From Gammaproteobacteria bacterium (GTDB lineage Bacteria > Pseudomonadota > Gammaproteobacteria > Pseudomonadales > Pseudomonadaceae), in NCBI GenBank assembly GCA_012735335.1, contig JAAYHO010000215.1:1-5798 (forward strand): DNA of 5,798 nucleotides, in the 5' to 3' direction. Positions within the stretch are counted from its first letter, which is position 1; each line of letters starts with the position of its first letter. The position numbers and the translations under genes were made by a program. The notes below the pieces were generated by a model. That model was not told where the DNA came from, did not search any database, and worked only from the letters and a program-made list of their open reading frames with translations. Shown here piece by piece: positions 5,678 to 5,798 of the stretch.

Positions 5678-5798
5678 CGACGATCAGAACAATGATGAAG
5701 TATGCCGCTGCGTTACTGGTTGCGCTCAGCATGCTGCTCTGCGGCCTGGTGCAGGCAGCGGAGATCAACAATGTGCGCCTGTGGCGGGCGCCGGACAA
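5674..5798 (+). CDS. amiB: N-acetylmuramoyl-L-alanine amidase AmiB, N-terminal fragment
   Basis: The frame from GTG 5674 runs open to the window end (41 full codons). It begins with a basic n-region (MTTIRTMMK), a hydrophobic core (about residues 10-26) and a likely signal peptidase I site after VQA (28). Then comes AEINNVRLWRAPD, which resembles the start of the AMIN domain of periplasmic AmiB/AmiC amidases. These enzymes cut the peptide stem from glycan strands to split daughter cells. GTG is preferred because it overlaps the tsaE stop (GTGA) and has AGAGG at 5660-5664, nine bases upstream; in-frame ATGs at 5692 and 5695 lack a ribosome site. The catalytic domain lies outside the window, so the identification rests on the N-terminus and on synteny. 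Confidence 0.85.
   Translation, partial: MTTIRTMMKYAAALLVALSMLLCGLVQAAEINNVRLWRAPD

Overview
The window is GC-rich, tightly packed chromosomal DNA that reads as housekeeping sequence from a gammaproteobacterium, most likely of the Pseudomonas/Halopseudomonas group. This is inferred from protein character and gene order: rsgA and orn diverge, orn and queG converge, queG and nnr diverge, and nnr-tsaE-amiB form an operon. From memory, the same core order occurs in Pseudomonas and, in part, in E. coli (yjeS, yjeF, yjeE, amiB). I had no database to confirm the taxon.

Layout. Bases 1-276 hold a tandem array of palindromic, MITE/REP-like extragenic elements, with a 125-bp unit repeated almost exactly. 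Next come a MAPEG-family membrane protein (335-778, +), a short convergent gap with a perfect hairpin, and rsgA on the minus strand (853-1877). The rsgA reading frame is broken by an apparent single-base deletion at about 1100-1101. A short divergent promoter region leads to orn (1966-2508, +). The convergent orn/queG gap contains one arm of the same repeat family (2540-2574), identical over 35 bases to arms in the first 300 bases. Then come queG (2579-3646, -), a 58-bp divergent promoter region with a perfect TATAAT box, and the coupled genes nnr (3705-5204), tsaE (5201-5677) and the start of amiB (5674 to the window end).

Functionally, the genes cover small-subunit ribosome maturation (RsgA), final degradation of short RNA oligonucleotides (Orn), two tRNA modification steps (QueG for queuosine; TsaE for t6A), repair of damaged NAD(P)H (Nnr) and peptidoglycan cleavage at division (AmiB). 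The MAPEG protein is of unknown substrate.

I found no undescribed multi-gene system. The points most worth a second look are the rsgA frameshift and the dispersed repeat family with its tandem expansion and solo arm.
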